A DNA stretch of 64,000 bases from Betaproteobacteria bacterium Ga0077526 (GCA_001464765.1 LNDV01000030.1:62001-126000); one strand, 5' to 3'; shown: positions 43,589 to 53,347, counted from the stretch's first letter. The notes: generated by a model not told the origin, from the sequence alone. Numbers and translations: made by a program.

Positions 43589-46234
43589 TCAGGCCAGCGC
43601 CCGCGACACCACTTCGCTCACATCCTTCGACAGCCCCGAGAAGTCGCGGATGCGCTCCAGCGCGGCCCGGGCGTTCGCCTGGCGTGTCTCGTCGAACTTG
43701 CGCCAGCGGTCGAACGCGCGTGCCATCCGTGCAGCCACCTGCGGATTGAGCGGGTCGAGCTGAATCACATAGTCGGACAACAGCGCATAGCCGCTGCCGT
43801 CCGCCGCGTGGAAGCGCAGCGGGTTGTAGTGGCAGAAGCTGCCGATGAGAGACCGCAGCCGGTTGGGATTGCGCAGATCGAACCTGGCGTGACGTGTGAG
43901 ACTGCGCACGCGCTCCAGCGTACCGGGAAGTCGGGACATCGCCTGCACCGCGAACCATTTGTCGAGCACCAGCGCCTCGTCCTTCCAGCGTTCGTAGAAC
44001 TTCGCGAGCACGGTCTCGCGCTCCGGGCAGTCGGTGTTGGCGAGCGCCGTGAGCGCGGCCATGGAGTCGGTCATGTTGTCCGCACCGTCGAACTGCGCGA
44101 CGCAGATCGCGCGGATCTCGTCGTCCTCCAGTTCCATCAGGTAGCCCAGGCACAGGTTGCGCAGCGCCCGGCGGCCGGCCGATGCGGCGTCGGGGCTGTA
44201 GCGACCCGCCACCGCCATCCGCCGGTAGGTGGTGAGCAGCGGATCGCGCAGCGCCTCGGCGAGTGCCTGACGCAGCCTGACGCGGACGATGTGGATCGCA
44301 TCGGGATCGACGACCGTCATCTGTTCGCCCACATAGGCTTCCGACGGCAGACCGAGGGCCTCCGCCGCAAAGGCGGGGTCGTCGCCGGCGCCGTCCAGCA
44401 CGCGTGCGAATGCCGTGATGAATGCGGACGGAATCTCGAACGCACGTCCTGCGCCGCGCTGCTCGATGCAGCGGAGCATGAGGTCCACCGCGAGGCGCTG
44501 GCCGGCTTCCCAGCGGTTGAACGGATCCGAGTCGTGGGCGAGAAGATGCGTGAGCTCGTGCTCGCGGTAGTCGTAATCGAGCACGATGGGCGCGGAGAAC
44601 CCGCGGGCCAGCGACGGCACCGGCCGGACCGGGACGCCGATGAACCGGAAACTCTGCTGGGGTTCCGTGACGGAGAGTACCCGGGTCGTCGGCCCGGCGG
44701 CGGTCTCGCCCTCGAGGCGAAGCGGGAGGTCCCTGCCGTCTGCGTCGATGAGCCCGACGGCGAGCGGAATGTGCAGCGGCAGCTTGTCGGGCTGCCCCGG
44801 GGTCGGCGCATTGGTCTGCGAGACAGACAGCGTGAAGGTCCCGGCGGCATCGTCGTAGGCGGAGCGGATCGACACGCGCGGCGTACCGGCCTGGTCGTAC
44901 CAGCGGCGGAAGCGAGTCAGGTCTGCCCCGGAGGCGTCCTGCATGGCCTGCACGAACTCGTCGCACGTGACGGCCTGGCCGTCGTGGCGCTCGAAGTAGA
45001 GATCCATGCCGCGGCGGAAGGCTTCCTTGCCGATCAGCGTATGGATCATGCGGACGATCTCCGCACCCTTCTCGTACACCGTGGCGGTGTAGAAGTTGGA
45101 GATCTCCATGTAGGCCTGGGGACGGATCGGGTGCGCCATCGGGCCGGCGTCCTCGGGGAACTGCATGGCGCGCAGACCGCGGACTTCCTGGATGCGCTGC
45201 ACGGCCCGCGAGTACATATCGGCGCCGAATTCCTGATCACGGAATACCGTGAGCCCTTCCTTCAGGGAGAGCTGAAACCAGTCTCGGCACGTGACGCGGT
45301 TGCCGGTCCAGTTGTGGAAGTACTCGTGCGCGACCACGCGGTCGATGTTCATGTAGTCGGCGTCGGTCGCGGTGTCCGGCCGCGCGAGCACGTACTTGGT
45401 GTTGAAGATGTTGAGACCCTTGTTCTCCATCGCCCCCATGTTGAAGTCGCCCACGGCGACGATCATGAAGCGGTCGAGATCCATCTCCAGCCCGAACACT
45501 TCCTCGTCCCAGCGCATGGACTTCTTGAGCGCTTCCATTGCGAAGTCGGCCTGATCCAGCTTGCCGGGCTCCACGTAGACGCCGAGGGCGACCGTGCGGC
45601 CGGAGTGCGTGACGAACGTGCTCTCGAGCAGATCGAGGCGGGCGGCGACCATGGCGAACAGGTAGCAGGGCTTGGGGAACGGATCCTCCCAGCGGGCGAA
45701 GTGCCGGCCGCCGGGCTCGTCGCCCTGGTCGACGAGATTGCCGTTCGACAGCAGGTGAGGGAAGGTGGACTTGTCCGCGTGCATGGTGGTCGTGTAGCGG
45801 GCCATCACGTCCGGGCGGTCCGGAAACCAGGTGATGCGGCGGAAACCCTCTGCCTCGCACTGGGAGAACAGGCCGTTGCTGGACGCGAAGAAGCCCATCA
45901 GCTTGGTGTTGCCGTAGGGGTCGAGCCGCGTGAGCGTCTCGAGGACGAAGCTGTCGGGAACGCCGGGGATGGTCAGGTGCTCGGCACCCACCGCGAACTC
46001 GTGCGAGCCCAGCGGGCGACCGTCGATCGCGACCGAGACCAGTTCCAGTTCGTCACCGTCGAGTTCCAGTGCGGCCCCGCGCAAGGCAGAATCCGGGTTG
46101 CGCCGGACCTGCAGTCGGGCACGCACGAGAGCGTGGTCGTCGCGGATGTCCACGTCGAGTTCCATGGTCTCGACGAGAAAAGGCGGTGGCGTATAGTCTG
46201 CGAGGCGGACGAGATTGGGCGCTGGGTCACGCAT
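43589..46234 (-). CDS. pepN: Aminopeptidase N
   Basis: An 881-residue M1 zinc peptidase that trims N-terminal residues from peptides. The exopeptidase motif GAMEN is at 267-271 and the zinc site HEYFHNW at 303-309, with the third ligand Glu 19 residues on in LKEGLTVFRDQEFG. The C-terminal ARM-like and Ig-like domains of PepN are present. ATG 46234 gives the usual start MRDPAPNLVRLADYTPPPF; a GTG at 46276 would extend it by 14 residues. Confidence 0.97.
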   Translation of the reverse strand: MRDPAPNLVRLADYTPPPFLVETMELDVDIRDDHALVRARLQVRRNPDSALRGAALELDGDELELVSVAIDGRPLGSHEFAVGAEHLTIPGVPDSFVLETLTRLDPYGNTKLMGFFASSNGLFSQCEAEGFRRITWFPDRPDVMARYTTTMHADKSTFPHLLSNGNLVDQGDEPGGRHFARWEDPFPKPCYLFAMVAARLDLLESTFVTHSGRTVALGVYVEPGKLDQADFAMEALKKSMRWDEEVFGLEMDLDRFMIVAVGDFNMGAMENKGLNIFNTKYVLARPDTATDADYMNIDRVVAHEYFHNWTGNRVTCRDWFQLSLKEGLTVFRDQEFGADMYSRAVQRIQEVRGLRAMQFPEDAGPMAHPIRPQAYMEISNFYTATVYEKGAEIVRMIHTLIGKEAFRRGMDLYFERHDGQAVTCDEFVQAMQDASGADLTRFRRWYDQAGTPRVSIRSAYDDAAGTFTLSVSQTNAPTPGQPDKLPLHIPLAVGLIDADGRDLPLRLEGETAAGPTTRVLSVTEPQQSFRFIGVPVRPVPSLARGFSAPIVLDYDYREHELTHLLAHDSDPFNRWEAGQRLAVDLMLRCIEQRGAGRAFEIPSAFITAFARVLDGAGDDPAFAAEALGLPSEAYVGEQMTVVDPDAIHIVRVRLRQALAEALRDPLLTTYRRMAVAGRYSPDAASAGRRALRNLCLGYLMELEDDEIRAICVAQFDGADNMTDSMAALTALANTDCPERETVLAKFYERWKDEALVLDKWFAVQAMSRLPGTLERVRSLTRHARFDLRNPNRLRSLIGSFCHYNPLRFHAADGSGYALLSDYVIQLDPLNPQVAARMARAFDRWRKFDETRQANARAALERIRDFSGLSKDVSEVVSRALA

Positions 46235-46313
46235 GGGGGAGCGGGTTCCGGAAATGAACGGTAAGTTGAACGACACGGGTCAGACTGCCCGGGCACCGGA
46301 AGGTTTTGCGGCG

Positions 46314-46919
46314 GTGCGAAGAGCGGTCCTCAAGCTGACGTCGTATTCTCGCATTGCGGCGCCGCAACGGGTGGTTTCCCGCCGTGCGGTACCTCCCGCG
46401 CTGCCGCAGTGGCGCTCCCGGGCGGCGACTGCGTTCACCGTCATCGCGGTCGCGCTCGGCGGGTGCGGCGCCACGGAGGAGTCCCCCTCCGCAAAGGTCG
46501 TCTCTCACGGCATCTATCGGGTCACAGGCGCAGCCGTCGCGGATGGCGCGGTCGACGCCGCCGGCAGGACTGTTCGCGCCTCCGGGGCGGAACTGGAACA
46601 GGCCACGGACGCCATCCCTGCCCGGATCGGAGCCAACTTCGGCTTCGAGTATCAGATCTCGGGCCTGCCCAGGGACCGCGCGGTTCCGCTCGAACTCATC
46701 GCCCGGCACCCGCCGATGCGCGGTGCCGACGGCAGCACCCGCACGGAGTCCAAAGGCACGATGCCCATCCGCACCAGCACGGGCGGCTATCACAACGTGT
46801 TCCTGTATCGCTTCGACGCCCCGTCGGACCTCGCCCCCGGCGCCTGGACGCTGCAGGTGGCCGTCGGTGGTCGCGTGCTCGCGGAGCGGGCCTTCCAGAT
46901 CGTGCAGGCTGCGCCATGA
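46314..46919 (+). CDS. Putative lipoprotein, DUF3859-like
   Basis: The frame carries a lipobox-like VALGGCGATEE after a hydrophobic stretch (AATAFTVIAVALGG), then VVSHGIYRVTGAAVADGAVD and a beta-sandwich (FGFEYQISGLPRDRAVPLEL, GYHNVFLYRFDAPSDLAPGAW). This pattern is like DUF3859, whose function is unknown. The start is uncertain: a GTG at 46314 follows GGAAGG, but the leader is long for a lipoprotein; ATG 46254 and GTG 46371 are alternatives. Divergent from pepN. Confidence 0.7.
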   Translation: MRRAVLKLTSYSRIAAPQRVVSRRAVPPALPQWRSRAATAFTVIAVALGGCGATEESPSAKVVSHGIYRVTGAAVADGAVDAAGRTVRASGAELEQATDAIPARIGANFGFEYQISGLPRDRAVPLELIARHPPMRGADGSTRTESKGTMPIRTSTGGYHNVFLYRFDAPSDLAPGAWTLQVAVGGRVLAERAFQIVQAAP

Positions 46920-46958
46920 GCGGCTGGGCGTGCGGACGCGATCTGCTTCATCGGCAAA

Positions 46959-46972
46959 CTGACACAGATCAA
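46959..46972 (+). promoter_or_regulatory. Possible FNR/CRP-type site upstream of the metallohydrolase gene
   Basis: CTGACACAGATCAA keeps the TGA-N6-TCA core with a good right half (ATCAA) and a weaker left half. A -10-like TTCAAT (46995-47000) would put the start of transcription about 41 bases from the site centre. Confidence 0.4.
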
Positions 46973-47055
46973 ATTCGCCTGCGCGGATTTCCCTTTCAAT
47001 GGTGTTGCGGCTGCCGTCCGGCGACCGCGTTTCCCTGCAAGAGATGCCTGCTCCC

Positions 47056-47925
47056 ATGAACTCCGCTCCTGACGTCAAGGCCTTCTTCGACCCCGCCACG
47101 TGGACACTCTCGTATGTCGCCTGGGATCCCGCCACGCGGGATGCGGTCGCGATCGACACCGTCCTCGACTACGACCCGGCGGCATCCCGGATCCACACCG
47201 CCAGCGTCGATGCCATGGCGGCATTCGTCCGCAGCGAGAAGCTGAAGCTGTTCTGGATCCTCGACACCCACGCCCATGCCGACCACCTGACGGGCGCCCG
47301 CGCGCTGCAGCAGCAGTTTCCCGAGGCGAAGGTGGCCATCGGCGCCGGGATCCGCGACGTGCAGCGTGTGTTTGCGCGTGTGCTCAATCTCGGGGAGACC
47401 TTCACGGCGGACGGGCGCCAGTTCGACCGCCTGCTCGAGGCGGGCGAAACCATCGAAGCGGGGTCGCTGCGCGTGGAGGTGATCGCAACGCCCGGTCACA
47501 CGCCGGCGTGCGTCTGCTACCGCATCGGCGATGCGCTCTTCACGGGCGACACGCTGTTCATGCCTGACTACGGGGTGGGCCGGTGCGACTTTCCCGCGGG
47601 AAGCGCCGAAGATCTGTACGACTCGATCACCAGCCGGCTCTATTCGCTGCCCGACGCCACGCGCGTGTTCGTCGGTCACGACTACCAGCCCGGCGGCCGG
47701 GACGTGCTGTGGGAGACCACCATCGGCGAGGAGAAGCGGCAGAACGTCCAGCTGCAGGCGGACACGGGGCGGGACGTCTTCGTGTCTTTCCGCAAGGCGC
47801 GGGACGAGCGTCTTGGCACGCCACGCCTGCTCTTCGCGAGTGTGCAGTTCAACATCAACGGCGGGCGCCTGCCGGATCCCGAGAGCAACGGCACCGCCTA
47901 CCTCAAGATCCCGATCCGCGCCTGA
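47056..47925 (+). CDS. MBL-fold metallohydrolase, ETHE1/persulfide-dioxygenase-like
   Basis: A 289-residue metallo-beta-lactamase-fold protein. It has metal motif THAHADH (71-77), TPGHTPACVCYRIG, FTGDTLFMPDYGVGRCDFP and VFVGHDYQPGG. The DYGVGRCDFPAG block and the C-terminal IGEEKRQNVQL are shared with ETHE1/Blh-type sulfur dioxygenases and related glyoxalase II-like enzymes. The substrate may be glutathione persulfide. ATG 47056 gives the family N-terminus; ATG 47044 is possible. Confidence 0.88.
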   Translation: MNSAPDVKAFFDPATWTLSYVAWDPATRDAVAIDTVLDYDPAASRIHTASVDAMAAFVRSEKLKLFWILDTHAHADHLTGARALQQQFPEAKVAIGAGIRDVQRVFARVLNLGETFTADGRQFDRLLEAGETIEAGSLRVEVIATPGHTPACVCYRIGDALFTGDTLFMPDYGVGRCDFPAGSAEDLYDSITSRLYSLPDATRVFVGHDYQPGGRDVLWETTIGEEKRQNVQLQADTGRDVFVSFRKARDERLGTPRLLFASVQFNINGGRLPDPESNGTAYLKIPIRA

Positions 47926-47937
47926 CCGGCTTGCCGG

Positions 47938-50598
47938 TCACGACGCCCTGGCGAGTTCTGCCGGTCGGAGCGAGTCGAGCAGCTTCTGCAGGTCCGCGAG
48001 GGACAGCGGCTTCGAGAGGTGCCCGTCCATGCCGGCGTCGATGCAGCGCTGACGGTCACCCGGCAGTGTGTCGGCGGTGAGCGCATGGATCGGCACGCGC
48101 GGGCGGTTGAGTTCGCGCTCCGTGGCGCGGATCACCTGGGTGGCTTCGATGCCGTCCATGACCGGCATCTGCAGATCCATCAGGATCAGATCGAAATCCT
48201 GCATGGCCGCCGCGGCCACGGCGGCGGCACCGTCGTTCACCACCATCGCGGGCTGCCCCAGGCGGCCGAGCATCCGCTCGATCAGCGCGCGATTCACCGC
48301 GTTGTCCTCCGCGATGAGGACGCGCAGCGCCGCTGCGGACGGCCTCGGCGCCGCTGCCGGTCGCGGCAGTTCCTTCCGCGCAACGGACTCGCTGGCGGCA
48401 CGGACGATGTCGGCGACGTCGCGCGCATCCACCGGGTAGCGTCGCTGGACGACGGGTGGCGCGTCGTCGCCACCGATCTTCACCGCATTCTGCGTGCTGA
48501 GCACGATGAGCCTGGGCGGCAACTCCCCGTTGCCCGACACCGGCCGCCAGGCCTCACCGGCGATCGTGCCGGCATCCACGATCCACGCGTCCCACGGGAG
48601 CGTATCCGCCCGGGCCGACTCGAGGTTCGCGAAGTGACGGGACCCGATGCCGTGGTAGCGGAATAGTCTTCCGAGCGCCCGGGCGCGGCCGGCGCTGGCG
48701 TCCACGATGGCGACCCGATGGGTTTCGTCCGGCAGGGGCGTGGCGGCTTCGCCGTCCGCGTCGAGCGGGATCGCGAAATGAAAGCGGCTGCCTTCACCCG
48801 GCGTGCTGTCCGCGCCGAGGCGTCCGCCCATCAGCCCCACCATTCGTGCCGAGATCGCGAGCCCGAGTCCCGTGCCGCCGTACTGTCGCGTGATCGACGC
48901 GTCGGCCTGGAAGAAGGCCTCGAACAGGCGATCCCGCGTCTGCGCACTCATGCCGATACCCGTGTCGCGAACGGCAAACCGCAGGCGCGGACCGGAGGCG
49001 TCGTCGGCTTCGAGATCCACCGAGACTTCGACTTCGCCCTCGCTCGTGAACTTCACTGCGTTCGACAGCAGATTGAGCAGCACCTGGCGGAGCCGGTTAG
49101 GGTCGCCCAGGAGACGATCGGGCACGTCCTCGCCGGCACTCCAGACGAGCGAGAGGTTCTTCGCCTGCGCGGCGATGGCGACCGTGCGGACGCACTGCAG
49201 AAGTAGGGTGCGCAGTTCGAAGCCGATGTGCTCGAGATCGAGCTTGCCGGCCTCGAGCTTGCTGAAGTCCAGGATGTCGTTGACGACATGCAGCAGGGCA
49301 TGGCCGCAGCTCTGCGCGGTCTCGAGATAGCCGCGGGTTTCGGGATCGAGCGGACTGCCCAGTGCGAGTTCCGTATGGCCGAGGAAGCCGTGGATGGGCG
49401 TCCGGATCTCGTGGCTCATATTCGCGAGGAACTCGCTCTTGGATTTCGCTGCGGCCACCGCATCGTCGCGGGCTTGCGTCATGGCGGCGTTCGCGACCTC
49501 CAGCTCTTCCTGGTGGGACTGCAGCGCGCGGGTCAGCTCGGACAGGGTGTCGGTCTGCCGGCGCAGCGACAGCGCGAGCGCCGCGGTCCAGGCCGCAAGC
49601 GCGCTGAGGAGGACCCCGGCGAACACCAGCGACATCGTGCGGAAGTCCCAGCTTACGGCGTCGAAATCCCGCGCGGCCGTGATGTTGAGCACCCAGTGCC
49701 GTCCGCCGATTCGGAATTGCACGGTCTGGGAGCGGCGGACGTCGCCGGTGGCGCGGTTGCCCAGCGCCTGATCGCTGTCGTAGAGCAGACCCAGGGCGTC
49801 GCGGTCCTGGGAGTCGAACACCTGGATCCTGGCCTGTGAGGCCTTGCCGCCGATGGTGCCATGGAGCAGGTCGGCCACCCGGAAGGCCGCTGCAACGTAG
49901 CCCACGAGCGCGGCACGGCGGCCGGCGCGGTCCGCGGGCATGGCGCCGCCGCGGAACACGGGGATGTACATCACGAAGCCGGGGAGCGGCCGTTCGTCGA
50001 TCACCAGCATCACCTTGCTGGAGATCGCCATCTCTCCGGTGTCGCGGGCGCGCTCCATGGCTTCGCGCCGCACCGGCTCGGAGTACATGTCGAAGCCAAG
50101 GGCTTTCCGGTTCACGCCGACGAACGGCTCGACGAAGGCGATGGTGGTCGACGGCGGGACGCTGCCGCGGGTCCAGATCTGGAACTCGGGATGACCGAGC
50201 GCACGGATCCGGGTTTCCGTCTCCTTTTGCTGACCTTCTGGCACGAGGGGCACCCAAAGGAAGGTCTGCATGCCCGGGAAGCGCTGTTCGATCTGCAGGG
50301 TGTCGAAATAGCTGGCCCAGGCAGCGCGATCCGTCCCGGGTCTCGCCGAAAGCAGTCCGGCACCGCCGCGTAGAATCTGGGCGTAGGCTTCGATCCTCTG
50401 GTCGAGGCGGGTCATGGTGTCGTTCACGACCACGTCGAAGCGAGCCCTGGCCACACGCTCGGCCTGGGAGTCGAGGGACCGCCACACGACCAGCGTCAGC
50501 GCCAGCCCCACCGCGAGCACAACCGCGGCGAGGACCTGGGGCTGAAGCCCGGCCCGTCGCCGAAATCCTTCGGATTGGTATTCTGGCTCTTCCTGCAT
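47938..50598 (-). CDS. CHASE-domain hybrid sensor histidine kinase/response regulator
   Basis: An 886-residue protein. TM1 is at about 20-41 (VLAAVVLAVGLALTLVVW), a periplasmic CHASE domain at about 45-310 (EQRFPGMQTFLWVPLVPEGQ, FVEPFVGVNRKALGFDMYSE) and TM2 near 325-345. HisKA follows with MSHEIRTPIHG (His396), then HATPase_c with LLNLLSNAVKFTSEGE and YGGTGLGLAIS. The C-terminal receiver has LIAEDNAVNRAL and LMDLQMPVMDGIEA. The kinase core is close to that of the gene at 13991-16165, but the sensor differs. Convergent with the metallohydrolase gene across 12 bases. Confidence 0.93.
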   Translation of the reverse strand: MQEEPEYQSEGFRRRAGLQPQVLAAVVLAVGLALTLVVWRSLDSQAERVARARFDVVVNDTMTRLDQRIEAYAQILRGGAGLLSARPGTDRAAWASYFDTLQIEQRFPGMQTFLWVPLVPEGQQKETETRIRALGHPEFQIWTRGSVPPSTTIAFVEPFVGVNRKALGFDMYSEPVRREAMERARDTGEMAISSKVMLVIDERPLPGFVMYIPVFRGGAMPADRAGRRAALVGYVAAAFRVADLLHGTIGGKASQARIQVFDSQDRDALGLLYDSDQALGNRATGDVRRSQTVQFRIGGRHWVLNITAARDFDAVSWDFRTMSLVFAGVLLSALAAWTAALALSLRRQTDTLSELTRALQSHQEELEVANAAMTQARDDAVAAAKSKSEFLANMSHEIRTPIHGFLGHTELALGSPLDPETRGYLETAQSCGHALLHVVNDILDFSKLEAGKLDLEHIGFELRTLLLQCVRTVAIAAQAKNLSLVWSAGEDVPDRLLGDPNRLRQVLLNLLSNAVKFTSEGEVEVSVDLEADDASGPRLRFAVRDTGIGMSAQTRDRLFEAFFQADASITRQYGGTGLGLAISARMVGLMGGRLGADSTPGEGSRFHFAIPLDADGEAATPLPDETHRVAIVDASAGRARALGRLFRYHGIGSRHFANLESARADTLPWDAWIVDAGTIAGEAWRPVSGNGELPPRLIVLSTQNAVKIGGDDAPPVVQRRYPVDARDVADIVRAASESVARKELPRPAAAPRPSAAALRVLIAEDNAVNRALIERMLGRLGQPAMVVNDGAAAVAAAAMQDFDLILMDLQMPVMDGIEATQVIRATERELNRPRVPIHALTADTLPGDRQRCIDAGMDGHLSKPLSLADLQKLLDSLRPAELARAS

Positions 50599-50699
50599 CG
50601 TTCGAAAGGTAACGACAAGAAATCGTGCTTCTGCAGCATTCCGGCAACCTTCTTGGCAAGGTGGTATCGAACCGGTCCGAGCTTCCGAGATTCCCCTTT

Positions 50700-52103
50700 A
50701 TGCGTTTTGTGCCCTCCCGTTTCCGAGTCATCGGACAGAGACTTGCCTCCCTGGCCCTTGCGGCCGTGGTCCTGCTCCCCGGTGCCGGGCGGGCTGAGGT
50801 TCTCGATCCCATGCTGGGGAGCGTGCTGACCCCGGGCAGCGCGGGACTCGGGGTCGCGATCCGCACGGAGCGTTCTCCCTACAAGGACGTGGCCGCCCGC
50901 TACGACGTCCTGCCCCTGTACCTGTACGACGGGGAGCACCTCTACCTCCATTCCTACCGTGCCGGGCTCAAACTCAAGAAGACCGGCGCCTGGCATGCGG
51001 ACATGTTCTTCTCCGAGCGCTTCGAGGGCTTTCCGTCCGGTGAGCGGCCCGGCGTGCTTGCCGGCATGGCGACCCGCGAGCCCGGTGTGGATTTCGGGCT
51101 GGGATTCCAGTATCGGAAGCCGGGGGGCGCCTACCTCGCGGAAGTCCGGCGCGATGTTTCCAATGCCTCGGATGGCCTGGAACTCCGGCTCGGGTACTTC
51201 GGGGCGGTCGACGGCGAACGCTTCTCCCTGACGCCGTACGCGGTGGTCGCGATCCGGGACTCCGCGTTGAACGATTACTACTACGGGGTCCGGCCAAACG
51301 AAGCGAGACCAGGACGGCCGGCGATCGCGCTGGGCTACGGCATCAATCTGATGCTGGGGTTGAACGGCCGCTATGAACTCACGGACAACTGGCGGGCGGT
51401 CTTCGGCATCGGGGTGACGCGCATGGCGGAGACGATCCGCGACAGCCCGATCGTCGGTAATGACTCGCTGATCTCGCTCTATGCCGGTGCCGTATACGAC
51501 TTCCAGCCCGCCCCGCGCAAGCTGGCGGAACGTCCGCCCTTCCTCGTGAAGGCATTGGTGGGCGGCTCCACCGACTGCAACCTGCTGCCCATCATGATGC
51601 TGCAGTGCTATTCGCTCGACACGCCGGACCGTACGCGGATCGCGGCGATCGAATTTGGCCAGCGTTTCGTGGAGGGCGTGAACGGCTGGCCTCTCGACTT
51701 CGTGGGCTACCTCGGCGTCCTATACCGCGACGAGCGCGGCTATCAGCCGGACAGCTGGCAGCTGAACGCCTACATGAAGGCCTACTACTACGGATTTCCG
51801 TGGTCCCACCGCGTCCGGACACGGGTCGGCTTCGGCGCCGGCGTGTCGTGGGCGGCGCAGGTGCCCTACGTCGAAGTTCGGGACCAGGACGCGAGAGCCC
51901 GGACGACGTCGAAACTGCTCAACTATCTCGACCCGAGCGTGGACGTGAATGTGGGAGACGTCTTCGGCTCGAAGCGGTGGTCCGACACGTACTTCGGCGT
52001 GGGCGTTTCCCACCGGTCGGGCATCTTCGGGGCCTCGCGGCTCTTCGGCAACGTGGACGGCGGATCGAACTTCATCTACACCTACATCGAAACGAGCTTC
52101 TAG
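50700..52103 (+). CDS. MipA/OmpV-family outer-membrane protein, double length
   Basis: A 467-residue protein with signal peptide LASLALAAVVLLPGAGRA before EVLDPM. Residues about 45-270 resemble MipA/OmpV barrels (AIALGYGINLMLGLNGRYEL, NWRAVFGIGVTRMAETI). The rest is a second barrel-like region (GQRFVEGVNGWPLDFVGYLG, SDTYFGVGVSHRSGIFG) ending in ETSF with a terminal Phe. Normal MipA proteins are about 250 residues, so this is about double the usual length, perhaps a tandem or fused barrel. Function is unknown; family members are linked to peptidoglycan or adhesion. Confidence 0.75.
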   Translation: MRFVPSRFRVIGQRLASLALAAVVLLPGAGRAEVLDPMLGSVLTPGSAGLGVAIRTERSPYKDVAARYDVLPLYLYDGEHLYLHSYRAGLKLKKTGAWHADMFFSERFEGFPSGERPGVLAGMATREPGVDFGLGFQYRKPGGAYLAEVRRDVSNASDGLELRLGYFGAVDGERFSLTPYAVVAIRDSALNDYYYGVRPNEARPGRPAIALGYGINLMLGLNGRYELTDNWRAVFGIGVTRMAETIRDSPIVGNDSLISLYAGAVYDFQPAPRKLAERPPFLVKALVGGSTDCNLLPIMMLQCYSLDTPDRTRIAAIEFGQRFVEGVNGWPLDFVGYLGVLYRDERGYQPDSWQLNAYMKAYYYGFPWSHRVRTRVGFGAGVSWAAQVPYVEVRDQDARARTTSKLLNYLDPSVDVNVGDVFGSKRWSDTYFGVGVSHRSGIFGASRLFGNVDGGSNFIYTYIETSF

Positions 52104-52153
52104 GGAAGGACCGACTAAGCGGAGCGACCGCACCACTTAGCCAGTCCTTCCCT
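52102..52153 (+). other. Long hairpin between the OmpV-like gene and phnM
   Basis: AGGGAAGGAC..CTAAG (52102-52118) pairs with CTTAG..GTCCTTCCCT (52136-52153). The loop is GC-rich, and the interior mismatch CGA/CCA is the only break. The TAG stop of the upstream gene is inside. No T-tract follows; it may stabilise the mRNA or separate the two genes. Confidence 0.6.
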
Positions 52154-52186
52154 GGAGCCGGTTACCATGCGTCCCGAGGAGAGGAC

Positions 52187-53347
52187 ATGGGCATGCGAAC
52201 GAGGCTCGTCAATGCCACCGTCGTGCTGCGCGATCGCGTGGTCCACGGCGGTTCGGTCGTCATCGAGGATGGCTGCATCGCGGCAGTGTGCGATGACAGC
52301 GGTGGCGGGGCCGTCGTCGACCTCCACGGCGACTGGCTGATCCCCGGGCTCGTGGATCTTCACTGCGATGCGCTCGAGAAGGAAGTGGAGCCACGGCCTG
52401 GCATACGGTTTCCCCTCCCGTTCGCCGTCGCCAATGCCGACAAGCGCAACGCCGCTGCCGGCATCACCACCGTGTACCACGCGCTGTCGTTCGCCCAGGA
52501 CGAACTAGGTATCCGGGACGTCTCGGTTGCGGGCGACATCGTGCGGGCGGTTCACGGCTTCCGCCCCCATGGTCTGGTCGATAACCGGACGCACCTGCGC
52601 TACGAGATCACCGACCCGGCGGGCGCGCCCGTGATCGCCGCCCTGATCGAGGCCGGGGAGGTGGAACTGGTGTCATTCATGGACCACTCGCCGGGCCAGG
52701 GTCAGTACAAGACGATCGAGGCGTATCGCGACTATCTCGTGAAGACCTACCATCGCGCGCCGGCCGACGCCGAGCGGATGGCCCGCGAGAAAATCGCGAC
52801 GCGGGCCGATGCCATGCCGCGGGTCGAAGTGCTGGCACGCTGTGCCCGTCAGCGCGGCGTGCGCCTCGCGAGCCACGACGATGACGACGAGAACAAGCTG
52901 CGTTCCATGGCAGCGCTCGGGGTGAGCGTGGCGGAGTTTCCCGTGACGATCGCCGCCGCCGCGCTTGCGCGCAGCGTTGGCATTGCCACCGTGTTCGGCG
53001 CCCCGAACGTGGTTCGCGGCGGCAGCCAGTCCGGTGCGGTGAAGGCGGCGGACGCCGTGATGGCGGGCGTCGCGGACTGCCTTTGCGCCGACTACGCGCC
53101 GGCGGCGATGCTCGCAGCGGTGTTCCGGTTGCCGGGAGTTTGCGGCGTGAGTCTCCCGGATGCTGTGGCGATGGCGTCCGCCAATCCGGCGCAAGCGGTC
53201 GGTCTGACCGACCGGGGGAGCATCGAAGTGGGGTGCCGTGCGGATCTCGTGGCGGTCCGGGAGATAGCCGGCTGTCCGCAGGCGACCATGACGTGGTGCC
53301 GGGGTCGTGTCGTGCACCGTGCCGACTACGACAGACCTGTCGGGTGA
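52187..53347 (+). CDS. phnM: PhnM-like alpha-D-ribose-1-methylphosphonate-5-triphosphate diphosphatase
   Basis: A 386-residue amidohydrolase-fold enzyme. The metal site HCD is in LVDLHCDALEKEVEPRP, and there is NADKRNAAAGITTVYHALSF, VSFMDHSPGQGQY and LASHDDDDENKL, the set found in PhnM. PhnM hydrolyses the triphosphate intermediate of the C-P lyase pathway. No phnGHIJKL genes are nearby, so the enzyme may have another role. The ATG at 52187 follows GAGGAGAGGAC. Confidence 0.88.
   Translation: MGMRTRLVNATVVLRDRVVHGGSVVIEDGCIAAVCDDSGGGAVVDLHGDWLIPGLVDLHCDALEKEVEPRPGIRFPLPFAVANADKRNAAAGITTVYHALSFAQDELGIRDVSVAGDIVRAVHGFRPHGLVDNRTHLRYEITDPAGAPVIAALIEAGEVELVSFMDHSPGQGQYKTIEAYRDYLVKTYHRAPADAERMAREKIATRADAMPRVEVLARCARQRGVRLASHDDDDENKLRSMAALGVSVAEFPVTIAAAALARSVGIATVFGAPNVVRGGSQSGAVKAADAVMAGVADCLCADYAPAAMLAAVFRLPGVCGVSLPDAVAMASANPAQAVGLTDRGSIEVGCRADLVAVREIAGCPQATMTWCRGRVVHRADYDRPVG

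Noticed and set aside
43808..46264. Open frame of 818 codons on the plus strand across pepN
   Set aside because: It is antisense to pepN, whose zinc and GAMEN motifs are intact. No protein family is recognised in the plus frame.
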